NCBI GenBank assembly: GCA_046046315.1
Contig: JBJOKB010000080.1
Location: 1-6,228 of the forward strand
Length of the DNA: 6,228 nucleotides
Direction: 5' to 3'
Origin: ATZT02 sp046046315
Lineage (GTDB): Bacteria > Actinomycetota > Actinomycetes > S36-B12 > UBA5976
How positions within the stretch are numbered: the first letter of the stretch is position 1; each line of letters starts with the position of its first letter. A program made the translations under genes and the position numbers. The notes under the pieces are model-generated. The model saw only the letters and a program-made list of their open reading frames with translations. It ran no database searches and was not told the DNA's origin. This document shows positions 5,801 to 6,228 of the stretch, in pieces.

Positions 5801-5839
5801 CTAACCTTCGGTTTGGTAACTTACCGAAGCGTAGGTTAG
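5801..5839. repeat. Bulged inverted repeat upstream of the flavoprotein gene
   Basis: CTAACC-TTCGGT (5801-5812) pairs with ACCGAA (5823-5828) and GGTTAG (5834-5839), giving 12 bp interrupted by a 5-base bulge (5829-5833) with a 10-base loop. An overlapping smaller palindrome, GGTAA-C-TTACC, lies at 5815-5825. The element sits 28-67 bases before the start codon, as a leader hairpin or an operator. On the minus strand a weak promoter, TTGGCG (5862-5857) with TAACCT (5838-5833) at 18-base spacing, would overlap it and favour the operator reading. No T-run follows. Confidence 0.5.
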
Positions 5840-5900
5840 GTGTGGCTTTAACAATACGCCAAGACCCCAAAAAGGGCATCAGGGCATTAGTTAAGAATTT

Positions 5901-6095
5901 CTATTTTTCTTGAATTTTGCGTAATAGCTCGTGGACCTCGTGGGCGTGATAGCGCCTATGTCCACCCAAGGTTTTTACTGGGGAAAGCTTTCCAGCCTTA
6001 GCCCAGCGGGTCACAGTCTTTGGATCTACTCTGAAAAGTTCAGCGACTTCTCCTGGGGAAAGCAAATTAGGAGTTTCGTTTGCCTCATTTGGCAT
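5901..6095 (-). CDS. bldC: BldC-like MerR-type DNA-binding regulator
   Basis: The 64-residue protein is almost entirely one winged helix-turn-helix of the MerR/BldC type, without an effector or dimerisation domain. LLSPGEVAELF (11-21), RVDPKTVTRWAKAGKL (22-37) and TLGGHRRY (42-49) closely match Streptomyces BldC as I recall it. That protein binds DNA as head-to-tail oligomers on direct repeats and holds back early sporulation genes. The length matches the family (about 65-70 residues). The start is well supported: GGAGGG (6107-6102) lies six bases before the ATG. It is separated from the flavoprotein gene by 128 bases that include a bulged inverted repeat. A planktonic low-GC organism would not be expected to sporulate, so its targets probably differ. 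Confidence 0.95.
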   Translation of the reverse strand: MPNEANETPNLLSPGEVAELFRVDPKTVTRWAKAGKLSPVKTLGGHRRYHAHEVHELLRKIQEK

Positions 6096-6113
6096 TGAAA
6101 ACCCTCCAAATTA

Positions 6114-6129
6114 ATTCGCAAAAGCGAAT
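6114..6129. promoter_or_regulatory. Inverted repeat overlapping the bldC -10 region
   Basis: ATTCGC (6114-6119) and GCGAAT (6124-6129) form a perfect 6-bp inverted repeat around AAAA. It lies 19-34 bases before the bldC ATG and covers the proposed -10 and start-site region, a typical repressor position. A leader hairpin is possible. What binds it is unknown. Confidence 0.45.
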
Positions 6130-6154
6130 ACTTAGACTCCTGCTTGACTGTCAA
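6125..6154 (-). promoter_or_regulatory. Probable bldC promoter
   Basis: On the minus strand a consensus -35 TTGACA (6154-6149) is followed after 18 bases by a weaker -10 TATTCG (6130-6125). This places the transcript start near 6118, about 20 bases before the ATG, leaving room for the GGAGGG ribosome-binding site. The -35 is part of a small palindrome TTGAC-T-GTCAA (6144-6154). A TTCTC/GAGAA dyad (6156-6168) lies just upstream. Confidence 0.5.
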
Positions 6155-6184
6155 ATTCTCCTTGAGAAAGTGAGGGGCCACTAA

Positions 6185-6224
6185 TAAAGGGAGTTTCCGG
6201 ACATTTCGCCCTTTACTGCTTTTT
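6185..6224 (+). other. Inverted repeat with T-run at the window end
   Basis: TAAAGGG (6185-6191) and CCCTTTA (6209-6215) form a 7-bp inverted repeat with a 17-base loop, followed by five T at 6220-6224. It could be a weak terminator for a plus-strand transcript or upstream control sequence of bldC. No gene is visible between 6096 and 6228, and the window ends before any downstream gene can be judged. Confidence 0.25.
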
Positions 6225-6228
6225 GTGA

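Noticed and set aside
5866..5887. Repeated GGGCAT and CCC-GGG pairing after bldC, considered as a terminator
   Set aside because: The stem is short and imperfect, and no T-run follows on the bldC strand.

Overview
The window looks like chromosomal DNA from a low-GC, streamlined actinobacterium, most likely a planktonic lineage such as the freshwater acI/Nanopelagicales group; the lineage is inference. The support is a near-textbook BldC regulator, the actinobacterial pairing of a PadR-type regulator with inositol-3-phosphate synthase, an actinobacterial-style tRNA Glu-Asp-Phe cluster without encoded CCA ends, AT-rich coding sequence and short intergenic gaps.

Layout from left to right. An anchored, exported arylsulfotransferase-like protein (45-1577, minus) has a consensus TATAAT six bases before its ATG, which predicts a leaderless mRNA. 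tRNA-Lys(UUU) follows (1655-1727, minus). Next is a two-gene operon read on the minus strand: a padR regulator (2849-3394) overlapping ino1 (1773-2852) by four bases (ATGA). A 167-base divergent intergenic region (3395-3561) carries paired GATATATC sites next to padR, a small hairpin, and two palindromes in front of a plus-strand tRNA cluster: Glu(UUC), Asp(GUC) and Phe(GAA). A second minus-strand operon converges on the cluster: a 475-residue nitronate monooxygenase-like flavoprotein (4345-5772), then, two bases later, a predicted Tat-exported Rieske lipoprotein (3875-4342). Upstream lies bldC (5901-6095, minus) with a promoter overlapped by an inverted repeat; the last 133 bases hold only regulatory-looking sequence.

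How the genes work together. Ino1 makes the inositol phosphate used for phosphatidylinositol and mycothiol in actinobacteria, and the PadR protein probably represses its own operon through the GATATATC pair. The flavoprotein and the Rieske protein are co-transcribed, but one looks cytoplasmic and the other exported, so a direct electron-transfer partnership cannot be assumed. No mobile element, CRISPR array, integrase or phage gene is visible. I see no clear new multi-gene system. The best leads are the flavoprotein-Rieske operon with its cysteine-rich C-terminus, and several unexplained palindromes and hairpins at promoters and between tRNAs.
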